NCBI GenBank assembly: GCA_002307185.1
Contig: DBTT01000037.1
Span: 1-9,333 of the forward strand
Direction: 5' to 3'
DNA length: 9,333 bases
Origin: Bacteroidales bacterium UBA1309
GTDB taxonomy: Bacteria; Bacteroidota; Bacteroidia; Bacteroidales; Dysgonomonadaceae
Positions 1 through 6,579 of the stretch are shown here, in pieces. The notes under the pieces were generated by a model. That model saw only the letters and a program-made list of their open reading frames with translations. It searched no databases and had not been told where the DNA came from. Position numbers and translations under genes: made by a program. How positions within the stretch are numbered: the stretch's first letter is position 1; each line of letters opens with the position of its first letter.

Positions 1-735
1 GTTTCGGGCTTCTGTTTTCAGGGAAACAGGACCAGCAATAAGCTCCACATTAGCCCCTCGTCTGGCACAAGCTTCAGCCAGAGCAAACCCCATTTTTCCA
101 GAGGAATAATTCCCAATAAAACGTACTGGATCAATTTTTTCGTAAGTGGGTCCTGCAGTAATCAGTATTTTTTTTCCTGCCCAAGGTAATCCTTTTTTAA
201 AATACCCAGAAACCGTATTGAATAGGACGATGGGATCTTCCATCCGGCCTTTGCCGAAATCGCCGCAGGCTAATTCACCTTCGGTAGGTTCAATGAAGCG
301 TATACCTGCTTCTTTCAGTTGTTCCATGTTTTTTTGAACTGCAGGATGTCCGTACATTTTACCGTTCATTGCGGGAGCCACAAAGACTTGTTTACTGAAA
401 GCCAGATAGGTGGTAGACAGGGCATCGTCGGCAATGCCTCCAGCAAACTTACCCAGAATATTAGCCGTTGCCGGAGCAACCAACATCAGGTCGGCCCAGT
501 CACTCAAAGCAATGTGTTCGGTGGAGTATTCGTTTATAGAAGCAAATGCATCTTTGTAAACCGGATGTTTGGATACGGTTTGCAAAGTAAGTTCTGTGAC
601 AAATTCCAATGCGTTTTTGGTAGTGACTACTTTAACCTCTGCACCAGCTTTGATAAAAAGTCGAATGAGTTCCGGTGTCTTATAGGCCGCGATACCTCCG
701 GAAATTCCCAGCAATACGCGTTTTCCTTTCAGCAT
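1..735 (-). CDS. coaBC: Bifunctional phosphopantothenoylcysteine decarboxylase / phosphopantothenate-cysteine ligase, C-terminus missing
   Basis: CoaBC performs two consecutive steps of coenzyme A synthesis in the cytoplasm. The CoaB half joins cysteine to 4'-phosphopantothenate using CTP, and the CoaC half decarboxylates the product with FMN. The start is the ATG at 733-735; 245 codons are open to the window edge, so the gene is cut by the window, not broken. Residues 1-180 form the flavoprotein CoaC domain: GISGGIAAYK near the N-terminus, His74 (catalytic His in the family), APAMNGKM with Asn124, and LACGDFGKGRM with Cys157. From about residue 185 the CoaB domain begins with ITAGPTYEKIDPVRFI and NYSSGKMG (Asn209). 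These positions match E. coli Dfp His75, Asn125, Cys158 and Asn210 offset by one. The gene lies 2 bases after the upstream exonuclease gene, so it is very probably co-transcribed with it and dnaN. The nucleotide-binding remainder of CoaB lies outside the window. Confidence 0.96.
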   Translation of the reverse strand, partial: MLKGKRVLLGISGGIAAYKTPELIRLFIKAGAEVKVVTTKNALEFVTELTLQTVSKHPVYKDAFASINEYSTEHIALSDWADLMLVAPATANILGKFAGGIADDALSTTYLAFSKQVFVAPAMNGKMYGHPAVQKNMEQLKEAGIRFIEPTEGELACGDFGKGRMEDPIVLFNTVSGYFKKGLPWAGKKILITAGPTYEKIDPVRFIGNYSSGKMGFALAEACARRGANVELIAGPVSLKTEARN

Positions 736-737
736 GT

Positions 738-1505
738 TTATTTGTTTAGGGCCCGCAAGCGGATGCGGGTTAATACATTTTTGGTGTTGAGGGTAAAATC
801 ACCCTGCATCATCCATCCGTAATAACCGGAGTCCCGTTTCAGGATATCTTCGACGGGAATATCCTTGTATTTTCCAAAATTAAAGACTTCCACGTCTTTA
901 TCGTTCAGGATAATCTTACCGGCAAAGTCTACATTGCGGTTGTGGGAAGAAAATTCAGACAGGAATTGCATGTCGTTTTGTAATTCGGGGTAGCGATCCA
1001 GCTGAGACTTCAGCACTTCGTAGGTGGCTTTTGTGTCGGCTTCGGCTCCGTGTGCCCCTTCGAGCTCCTTTCCACAATAGAACTTATAGGCGGCACTGAG
1101 CGTGCGTTGTTCCATCTTGTGGAATATAACCTGTACGTCAATCAATTTGCGTTTGGAAAAATCAACCTCAATATCGTTTCGAAGGCATTCTTCTACGAGC
1201 ATTGGAACATCAAAGCGGTTGGAATTGAAACCTGCAAGATCACAACCTTCTATGTCTTTGGCTATGGTCTTTCCTATTTCTTTAAAAGTGGGGCAATGGG
1301 CTACATCTTCATTGGTAATGTGATGCAGATCTGACGCTTCCTTAGGAATAGGAATACCGGGATTAACACGAAACGTCTTGATTTCTTCGTTCCCGTTGGG
1401 GTGAATCCTCAGGTACGATATTTCGACAATGCGATCGGAGTTAACGTTGATGCCAGTAGTTTCCAAGTCAAAGAAAACCAATGGGTTTCTCAAGTTTAAT
1501 TGCAT
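738..1505 (-). CDS. DEDDh 3'-5' exonuclease, DnaQ/Pol III epsilon-like, with C-terminal extension
   Basis: A 255-residue protein of the DnaQ-like 3'-5' exonuclease superfamily, whose members remove nucleotides with two metal ions and serve in proofreading or repair. All catalytic motifs are visible: ExoI FFDLETTG (Asp13, Glu15), ExoII FNSNRFDVPML (Asp99) and ExoIII HGAEADTKAT (His152, Asp157), which makes it the DEDDh type. Residues about 205-255 form an extra small domain with FNFGKYKDIPVEDIL and GYYGWMMQGDF. I recognise this tail from Bacteroidetes homologues, but its function is not known to me. The gene sits 3 bases after dnaN and 2 bases before coaBC. Being transcribed with the sliding clamp fits work at the replication fork, although no obvious clamp-binding motif was identified. 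It could be the main proofreading subunit or an accessory nuclease; the sequence does not decide this. Confidence 0.9.
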   Translation of the reverse strand: MQLNLRNPLVFFDLETTGINVNSDRIVEISYLRIHPNGNEEIKTFRVNPGIPIPKEASDLHHITNEDVAHCPTFKEIGKTIAKDIEGCDLAGFNSNRFDVPMLVEECLRNDIEVDFSKRKLIDVQVIFHKMEQRTLSAAYKFYCGKELEGAHGAEADTKATYEVLKSQLDRYPELQNDMQFLSEFSSHNRNVDFAGKIILNDKDVEVFNFGKYKDIPVEDILKRDSGYYGWMMQGDFTLNTKNVLTRIRLRALNK

Positions 1506-1508
1506 GGA

Positions 1509-2633
1509 TTAATCGTTTAAAAGCATGGGCATCAAAAGCATCAAGAGGTCTTCGTTCTCTTCGTTTTGCAGAGGCAGAAACAAGCCTGCACGAGAAGGAT
1601 CTGCCAATTCAAGCACAATTTCCGGTGTGTTGAGGTTGGAAACAATGTCGATGATGTATTGGGCTTTGAAACCAATATTAATTTTGTCTCCTTCGTATTG
1701 GCAGGGAATGGTTTCCTCAGCCGAAGTAGAAAAGTCTATATCTTGAGTCGTTAGCTCAATGTTGTTGTTGGTGATGACCATTTTAACCAGACTGCTGGAT
1801 TGATTGGCAAAAATAGCCACACGTTTCAGCGTGTTCAAGAAAGAAATACGGTCTACTAATACTTTGTACGGATTGTCCTGCGGAATAACAGCGTTGTAGT
1901 TTGGGAAACGACCTTCCACCAAGCGGCAAAAAATAGTATAATTGGATAACTGGAACACAATGTTGCTGTCGTCGTAAGACAAAACGACGTTGCCGGTTTC
2001 TTTTGGAAGGATGGTACGGAGCAACACGGCCGGTTTTTTTGGAACGATGAGCATTGCTTTTTGATCACCGTGAATGGATTTGTTGCGTAGACGCACCAAC
2101 TTGTGTGCATCGGAAGCCACAAAAGTGATATCCTCGGTGGAAATATCCATGACTACACCATTCATGACCGGTCGAAGTTCGTCATCGGCCGAAGCGAAAA
2201 GGGTGGAATTGATGCCGCTCAATAAGATTGCTGCCGGTATTTGAAGATTGTTATTGGTTTCTTTCAACTCTTTCATTTTGGGAAATTCATCCCCATTTTG
2301 AGCCACAAATTTATATTTTCCGTTTTGATACCAAATGGTCACTTCCAGATTGGTTTCATTGATTTCTACAGTCAGAGGTTGCTCGGAAAGTTCACGCAAC
2401 GATTCTAATAACGTTTTGGAGGGTATAGCAAAACAACCATCTGATTCTGATTCAATCAGATCAAGAGTGGTCACCAAAGTTGTTTCCGTATCCGATGCCG
2501 TGGCAGTCAGTTTCAAACCTTCGATATTCAACAGGAAACATTCCAGAATGGGCAAGGTGTTTTTGGAGTTTATAACACGGCTGATTGCCTGAAGGTGACT
2601 TAACAATGCGGAGCTGGATGCAATGAATTTCAT
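1509..2633 (-). CDS. dnaN: DNA polymerase III beta subunit (sliding clamp)
   Basis: The beta clamp is a ring-shaped homodimer that encircles DNA and tethers polymerase III and many repair proteins through a hydrophobic pocket. The 374-residue length is normal for the family and allows three clamp domains of about 120-125 residues each. The N-terminus contains LLSHLQAISRVINSKNTLPILE, the typical clamp opening; VASDAHKLVRLR marks the middle domain, and the C-terminus ends with LLMLLMPMLLND, close to the conserved clamp tail that lines the partner-binding pocket. It starts with ATG at 2631-2633, after a 143-base gap from the upstream hydrolase gene, the longest gap within the minus-strand series. 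Its own promoter is therefore likely. dnaA is not seen nearby, so this is not the classical dnaA-dnaN origin arrangement. Nothing looks degenerate. Confidence 0.97.
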   Translation of the reverse strand: MKFIASSSALLSHLQAISRVINSKNTLPILECFLLNIEGLKLTATASDTETTLVTTLDLIESESDGCFAIPSKTLLESLRELSEQPLTVEINETNLEVTIWYQNGKYKFVAQNGDEFPKMKELKETNNNLQIPAAILLSGINSTLFASADDELRPVMNGVVMDISTEDITFVASDAHKLVRLRNKSIHGDQKAMLIVPKKPAVLLRTILPKETGNVVLSYDDSNIVFQLSNYTIFCRLVEGRFPNYNAVIPQDNPYKVLVDRISFLNTLKRVAIFANQSSSLVKMVITNNNIELTTQDIDFSTSAEETIPCQYEGDKINIGFKAQYIIDIVSNLNTPEIVLELADPSRAGLFLPLQNEENEDLLMLLMPMLLND

Positions 2634-2670
2634 AGGGTATGTATTAATTGAGTTTTCTCTATAAGTTGCA

Positions 2671-2678
2671 CAAAAATA
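2671..2678 (-). promoter_or_regulatory. Candidate -7 promoter element for dnaN
   Basis: On the minus strand this reads TATTTTTG, fitting the Bacteroidetes -7 consensus TAnnTTTG. It would start transcription about 30 bases before the dnaN ATG. The only TTTG upstream (2693-2696) is 14 bases away, closer than the usual distance for a -33 element, so the upstream half is weak. The rest of the 2634-2776 gap holds no gene I can support. Confidence 0.4.
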
Positions 2679-2776
2679 CTAAAAATATGCTTCAAACACT
2701 CCATGAATTCTTTTTTTTTCAGCCTTTCAGATAATGAGTAAAGAAAACGTCAGTAGCTCACAAATATCACTGATTA

Positions 2777-3532
2777 TCAGGTGTATAATTGTAACCCGTC
2801 GTAAGAAAACCAGACGGATTTTGGGAGTGTTGGCTCCATCTCAGCGTGGAGGCCCATGTCGTGACTCATGTGAATTAGGTATGAACGATCGGGTTTTATC
2901 GCTTCAATAATGTCTAATGCTTGTTGCAGGTTATTGTGCGAAATGTGCTTTTCCGGACGTAAAGCGTCTATGATCAAAAGTCTTATGCCTCTCAATTTTT
3001 CCAGCTCGGAAGTTGAAATAGCATTAAAATCAGTCAGATATGCCATTTCGCCTATTCGGAATCCGAGCACCGGCAGTTTAAAATGCATGAGTTCCACCGG
3101 GATAATCTGTAAGTGGTTGATTTGAAAAGGTTGGTCGTTGACAGACAACAGGTTGAATAAGGGTACTCCAGGGTAAGGGTGCTCCCGAAAGCTATAAGGC
3201 ATGGATTGCTGAAGAACTGTTTGTACTCGGTCGCTCGTGTAGAGAGGCATTTCGGAGTAAGAGCAGAAGGGGCGTAAGTCGTCTAGTCCCCCGACATGAT
3301 CGTAATGTTCATGAGTAAGCAATACCGCACTAATGTGACGGATTTTGGCACGCAAAGCTTGCTGACGAAAGTCTGGTCCGCAATCAATAAGAATGGAGGT
3401 TCCATTATCTTCCACAAAGATGGATGCACGTAAGCGTTGATCTCTGGAATCTCGCGATGAACAGGCGGCGCAGCTGCACAATAATTGTGGATTTCCGGTG
3501 GAGGTTCCAGTACCAAGAAATGTAATTTTCAT
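2777..3532 (-). CDS. Metallo-beta-lactamase-fold hydrolase, PhnP-like phosphodiesterase family
   Basis: A 251-residue member of the metallo-beta-lactamase fold. The dinuclear metal site is visible as HEHYDH at residues 74-79, His150, Asp168 in YLTDFNAIS, and a late histidine group (HMSHD, 221-225). An N-terminal cysteine cluster (Cys19, Cys21, Cys24) followed by SRDSRDQRLRAS matches the extra structural zinc site and the following conserved stretch of PhnP-type enzymes. E. coli PhnP hydrolyses cyclic ribose phosphates in phosphonate breakdown, but no phosphonate genes are seen here, so the natural substrate is open: a cyclic phosphate or other phosphodiester is an inference. No signal peptide is apparent, so it is probably cytoplasmic. 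It starts 11 bases after murB stops and is likely co-transcribed with it. RNase Z-like activity is an alternative, but the cysteine cluster favours the PhnP branch. Confidence 0.85.
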   Translation of the reverse strand: MKITFLGTGTSTGNPQLLCSCAACSSRDSRDQRLRASIFVEDNGTSILIDCGPDFRQQALRAKIRHISAVLLTHEHYDHVGGLDDLRPFCSYSEMPLYTSDRVQTVLQQSMPYSFREHPYPGVPLFNLLSVNDQPFQINHLQIIPVELMHFKLPVLGFRIGEMAYLTDFNAISTSELEKLRGIRLLIIDALRPEKHISHNNLQQALDIIEAIKPDRSYLIHMSHDMGLHAEMEPTLPKSVWFSYDGLQLYT

Positions 3533-3543
3533 AAGCCTTCAGC

Positions 3544-4554
3544 TTAAATAAACAGGACTTCCGGGTGAAGCTTGATGCCAAATCGGTTGCTTACATCCGT
3601 TATAATTGATTCGCATAGTGTGATGATATCCGATGCCGTTGCAGAACCCGGATTTACCAAAACCAAGGCTTGCTTGTCGTGGACAGCGGCGTTTCCAAGT
3701 TGTTTTCCTTTCCACCCCAGTTGATCGATGCACCAGGCAGCAGAAATTTTGACTTTTCCATTTTTAAGGGGCCAGCCAGGCATTTGCGGATATTTTTCAA
3801 GTAAGTTGTGGTAAGTCGATTCTGGAATTTCAGGATTCATGAAAAAGCTACCTGCATTTCCCAGAATGGCAGGATTCGGTAGCTTCTCGTCGCGTATTTG
3901 GAGGATGGCACTGCGTACGTTGGATAAAGAGGCTCCGCCCATTTTGTTCACACGAGTCATTAAATCACCATAAGCTATATTTTGATTGTATATCTTTGAT
4001 AACTTGTATATTACATAGCAAACAATAAACTGATTTTTTAATTCTTTTTTAAAGATGCTGTCCCGGTATCCGAACTGGCATTCAGCATTCGTGAAGTTTT
4101 TTTGTTCCAGCGTTTCCCTGTGAGTGGTTTCCACCATGTAAATGCAGTCCTTAGCCTCTGCTCCGTAGGCTCCGATGTTTTGAACGGGGCTTGCTCCCAC
4201 TTCGCCGGGTATGCCTGAAAGATTTTCCAATCCACTGTATCCTTGCCTGACAGTCCAATCAACCAAATCATCCCATATTACGCCGGAACCAACCTTGATG
4301 AAGACAGAATCGCCTTCTTCTTTTATCACAAAGAGATCCTTGATGCAAGAATGAAGCAGTAATCCGGGATAATTCTGAGTGAAAAGTAAGTTGCTGCCTC
4401 CTCCTACCGGCAAAACAGGTATTTGTTGAAAACGGTGGTCGGCCAAAATTTCCCGTAGCTCAGTTACATTGGTGAATTCACCCCAATAACGTGCATTTGC
4501 CGGGATATGGAAAGTATTTTTGTTTACAAGTGCGCAATTTTCAAGAATCTGCAT
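3544..4554 (-). CDS. murB: UDP-N-acetylenolpyruvoylglucosamine reductase
   Basis: MurB reduces the enolpyruvyl group of UDP-GlcNAc-enolpyruvate with NADPH and FAD to give UDP-N-acetylmuramate, an early cytoplasmic step of peptidoglycan synthesis. With the start chosen here the protein has 336 residues, usual for type I MurB. Visible signatures are the FAD-binding PVGGGSNLLF (residues 49-58), IPGEVGASPVQNIGAYGAE (115-133), GYRDSIFK (162-169), GNAGSFFMNP with catalytic Ser236, and HPEV with Glu332 near the C-terminus. The frame is open back to an ATG at 4617, but I chose the ATG at 4552-4554: the protein then begins MQILENCALVNKNTFHI, as other MurB proteins do, and a good -7 element (4578-4585) lies between the two ATGs, so the upstream one would not be transcribed from it. 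It is the first gene of the minus-strand series. Confidence 0.96.
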   Translation of the reverse strand: MQILENCALVNKNTFHIPANARYWGEFTNVTELREILADHRFQQIPVLPVGGGSNLLFTQNYPGLLLHSCIKDLFVIKEEGDSVFIKVGSGVIWDDLVDWTVRQGYSGLENLSGIPGEVGASPVQNIGAYGAEAKDCIYMVETTHRETLEQKNFTNAECQFGYRDSIFKKELKNQFIVCYVIYKLSKIYNQNIAYGDLMTRVNKMGGASLSNVRSAILQIRDEKLPNPAILGNAGSFFMNPEIPESTYHNLLEKYPQMPGWPLKNGKVKISAAWCIDQLGWKGKQLGNAAVHDKQALVLVNPGSATASDIITLCESIITDVSNRFGIKLHPEVLFI

Positions 4555-4577
4555 GGGAACGTTCTTTTTGTTCGTAA

Positions 4578-4612
4578 CAAATTTAGGGGAATTTTTTCGT
4601 GCATGCAACAAA
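4578..4612 (-). promoter_or_regulatory. Promoter for murB (Bacteroidetes type)
   Basis: Read on the minus strand, TAAATTTG (4578-4585) matches the -7 consensus TAnnTTTG. Upstream lies TTTGTTG (4606-4612), giving a TTG with a 20-base spacer. Transcription would start near 4571 and leave a leader of about 16 bases before the chosen murB ATG. The 8-base palindrome TGCATGCA (4600-4607) overlaps the upstream element; whether a regulator binds it is unknown. Confidence 0.6.
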
Positions 4613-4620
4613 GCCAAACC

Positions 4621-4652
4621 TTGTTTCTTTTTGCCAATAAATTATATCTTTG
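4621..4652 (+). promoter_or_regulatory. Promoter for the plus-strand glycosyltransferase genes (Bacteroidetes type)
   Basis: TATCTTTG (4645-4652) matches the -7 consensus TAnnTTTG, with a TTG at 4621-4623 and a 21-base spacer. The predicted start of transcription near 4659 leaves a short A/T-rich leader before the ATG at 4676. It lies back to back with the murB promoter, only about 8 bases separating the two upstream elements. The three downstream genes have no larger gap, so this probably drives them all. Confidence 0.55.
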
Positions 4653-4675
4653 TAATCTAACGAAGTTTAAAATTT

Positions 4676-5569
4676 ATGCTTTCTATCTTAATACCTGAAT
4701 ACAATCATCCCTGTGATCGTTTGGTACGCGTTTTGGCAGCCCAATGTGTCTCTTTGGATATTGATTTTGAGATTCTGGTCATGGATGATGCTTCCACCGA
4801 TTTTTATTTTGCTTTGAATCGTACGATAGAAGACCTTCCGAATGTCCGGTTGCTGCAAGCGGAAACCAATCTTGGGCCAGCTCGGATCCGAAACCGACTG
4901 GCTGAGAAAGCAGCTTATCCCAATCTGCTTTTTATAGATTGCGATACGGAAGTTCCTTCTTTTTATTTTGTGAAGCATTACGTTGAAGCTATAGGCAAAG
5001 CGGATCTTGTATTGGGGGGGGTGGCGTACGATTTTTTACCTCCATCCTCCGATCGTTATCTTCGATGGTATTATGGTCGAAAGAGAGAAAGTCTTTTGGC
5101 AGAAGAGCGTTCGAAACACATACCTCGGGTTTCCTATAATTTTATGATTCGAAAGGAAATTATAATGCAATACCCTTTCAATGAGAATATTGTAGATTAT
5201 GGTCACGAAGATATTGTGTTAGGAGAGGTCCTCCAAAAAGCGGGTGTGACTATTTTGCACATTGACAATCCGCTTATTCATTTAGGCTTGGATTCCAATC
5301 TTGCTTTTTTGGAAAAAAGCCGGAGAGCAGTCGAAAAGATGGTACTAAACCCTGTTTTTCAGGAAAAGGAAGCCGCTGGACAAATTAAAATATTTCGTTA
5401 TTTTAATTGGATAAAGCAAAGGCATTTATGTAGTTTGCTGTCTCTGACCTATCGTGTGGCAGGTAAATGGATGGAGAAAAACTTATGCAGTGAATATCCT
5501 TCTTTGTTCATTTATGATTTTTACAGACTAACTTATTTGTGCTTCTTGTTTAAACATCCGGCTAAATGA
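4676..5569 (+). CDS. Family 2 glycosyltransferase with GHED motif
   Basis: A 297-residue GT-A fold, family 2 enzyme that should transfer a sugar from a nucleotide-sugar donor to a growing surface glycan at the cytoplasmic face of the membrane. The N-terminus has SILIPEYN, then VMDDASTD (35-42), NLGPARIRNRLAE (65-77) and the metal-binding DCD (88-90). DYGHEDIVLGEVL (174-186) matches the acceptor-side/catalytic motif of the galactosyl- and GalNAc-transferase type of this family (as in chondroitin polymerase), hinting at a Gal or GalNAc donor, though this is only suggestive. After about residue 225 there is an aromatic and basic helical tail that may bind the membrane. It is the first gene of the plus-strand series and overlaps the next by 4 bases (ATGA). 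Codons for residues 113-116 contain a run of eight G (5014-5021), unusual in this A/T-rich stretch. Donor and acceptor are not determinable. Confidence 0.88.
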   Translation: MLSILIPEYNHPCDRLVRVLAAQCVSLDIDFEILVMDDASTDFYFALNRTIEDLPNVRLLQAETNLGPARIRNRLAEKAAYPNLLFIDCDTEVPSFYFVKHYVEAIGKADLVLGGVAYDFLPPSSDRYLRWYYGRKRESLLAEERSKHIPRVSYNFMIRKEIIMQYPFNENIVDYGHEDIVLGEVLQKAGVTILHIDNPLIHLGLDSNLAFLEKSRRAVEKMVLNPVFQEKEAAGQIKIFRYFNWIKQRHLCSLLSLTYRVAGKWMEKNLCSEYPSLFIYDFYRLTYLCFLFKHPAK

Positions 5570-6567
5570 GGGTCAGTATTATTATACCTGTTTACAACGT
5601 TTCATTGTATATTAGCCGATGCTTGAATTCAATCTTGGAGCAAGACTTTGACGATTTGGAATGCCTTTTGGTTGACGATGCCTCACCGGATAACAGTATG
5701 GCGTTGGTGGAAGCCCGATTGGCAGACTATAAAGGTCCCATCTGCTTCAGGTTACTTCACCATACGGAGAATAAAGGGCTTTCGGCAGCCAGAAATACCG
5801 GGATTCTGGAATCGACCGGCGAGTATGTGTATTTTATAGACGGCGACGATGCGTTACTGCCCCACTCCATCACTCGTTTGGCAGAGTTGGCTGTAATCCA
5901 TAATTTTCCAGATGTGGTACAGGGTAGTTCCATCATTCAAGAAGGTAATCACTTAAATAAACGATATCTTATTCAAAAATCTGTACCGTCGTATTGCCGG
6001 AACAAGCAATGGATTCAGAGACAAATGCTTCGTCGAAAGAAAATACCTGTTACCGCTTGGAACAAATTGCTTAAAAAATCTTTCCTGACGGAGAATCAAC
6101 TGTTTTACAAGGAAGGCCTTTGGCATGAAGACGAACACTGGACTTTTTTTGCAGCTTCACTTGTGCAGTCAATAGCTTTTTGCTATGTTCCTACTTATCA
6201 ACATTATATTCATGCAGGCTCCATTATGTCAACTTCTGGTAAGCGTAGTGTGGATAGTTGGTTTGTCATTTTAGAAGATTTTATTTTACGCTCGGATTTA
6301 AAAAAAAGGCAAGAACGAAAGACTATTCTGGAGTTGTTGTTCTGTCAATTGCAGAGAATATTAAAAGGAGATCAATGTTTGCAAGAGGAAAATATAAACC
6401 GGCTTCGATTATTGGTAAAACCTTGTCTGTATAGTGCTTACAAGCGTTTTCAACCAATTGAAACAGCGTTGCTATGGTGCTATTCTATGCCGTTGCCTCT
6501 GTTAAAGTTTCAAGGTGCAAGTATCTCAAAAGCATTGTATTTTAGAATATTGAGGTTCTTTGTTTAA
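5566..6567 (+). CDS. Family 2 glycosyltransferase
   Basis: A 333-residue family 2 glycosyltransferase, probably adding one sugar in the same surface glycan as its neighbours. Motifs in order: VSIIIPVYN at the N-terminus, LLVDDASPDNS (34-44), NKGLSAARNTG (69-79) and the DxD region DGDD at 92-95. WNKLLKKSF (165-173) followed by GLWHEDEHW (184-192, with Glu188 and Asp189) is the usual acceptor/catalytic part of EpsJ/WaaV-like family 2 enzymes. The C-terminal third, from about residue 230, is helical and rich in Lys/Arg, consistent with attachment to the inner membrane, with no clear transmembrane segment. Its ATG overlaps the stop of the preceding gene (ATGA at 5566-5569), so translation is probably coupled. 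The sugar transferred cannot be told from the sequence. Confidence 0.88.
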   Translation: MRVSIIIPVYNVSLYISRCLNSILEQDFDDLECLLVDDASPDNSMALVEARLADYKGPICFRLLHHTENKGLSAARNTGILESTGEYVYFIDGDDALLPHSITRLAELAVIHNFPDVVQGSSIIQEGNHLNKRYLIQKSVPSYCRNKQWIQRQMLRRKKIPVTAWNKLLKKSFLTENQLFYKEGLWHEDEHWTFFAASLVQSIAFCYVPTYQHYIHAGSIMSTSGKRSVDSWFVILEDFILRSDLKKRQERKTILELLFCQLQRILKGDQCLQEENINRLRLLVKPCLYSAYKRFQPIETALLWCYSMPLPLLKFQGASISKALYFRILRFFV

Positions 6568-6579
6568 AGCAATGAAACA

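Noticed and set aside
319..822. A 167-codon open frame on the plus strand antisense to coaBC and the end of the exonuclease gene
   Set aside because: The minus strand carries complete CoaBC motifs with the family's catalytic residues across this stretch; the plus-strand frame shows no recognisable protein character and is a shadow.
2711..2719. Run of nine T between the hydrolase gene and dnaN, considered as a terminator tail
   Set aside because: It is a T-run only on the plus strand, where nothing is being transcribed; on the minus strand it is A-rich and lacks a GC-rich stem.
2770..2780. Perfect inverted repeat CTGAT-T-ATCAG at the end of the PhnP-like gene, considered as a terminator
   Set aside because: A one-base loop cannot form a stable hairpin, there is no U-tract directly after it on the minus strand, and it overlaps the stop codon region; likely chance.
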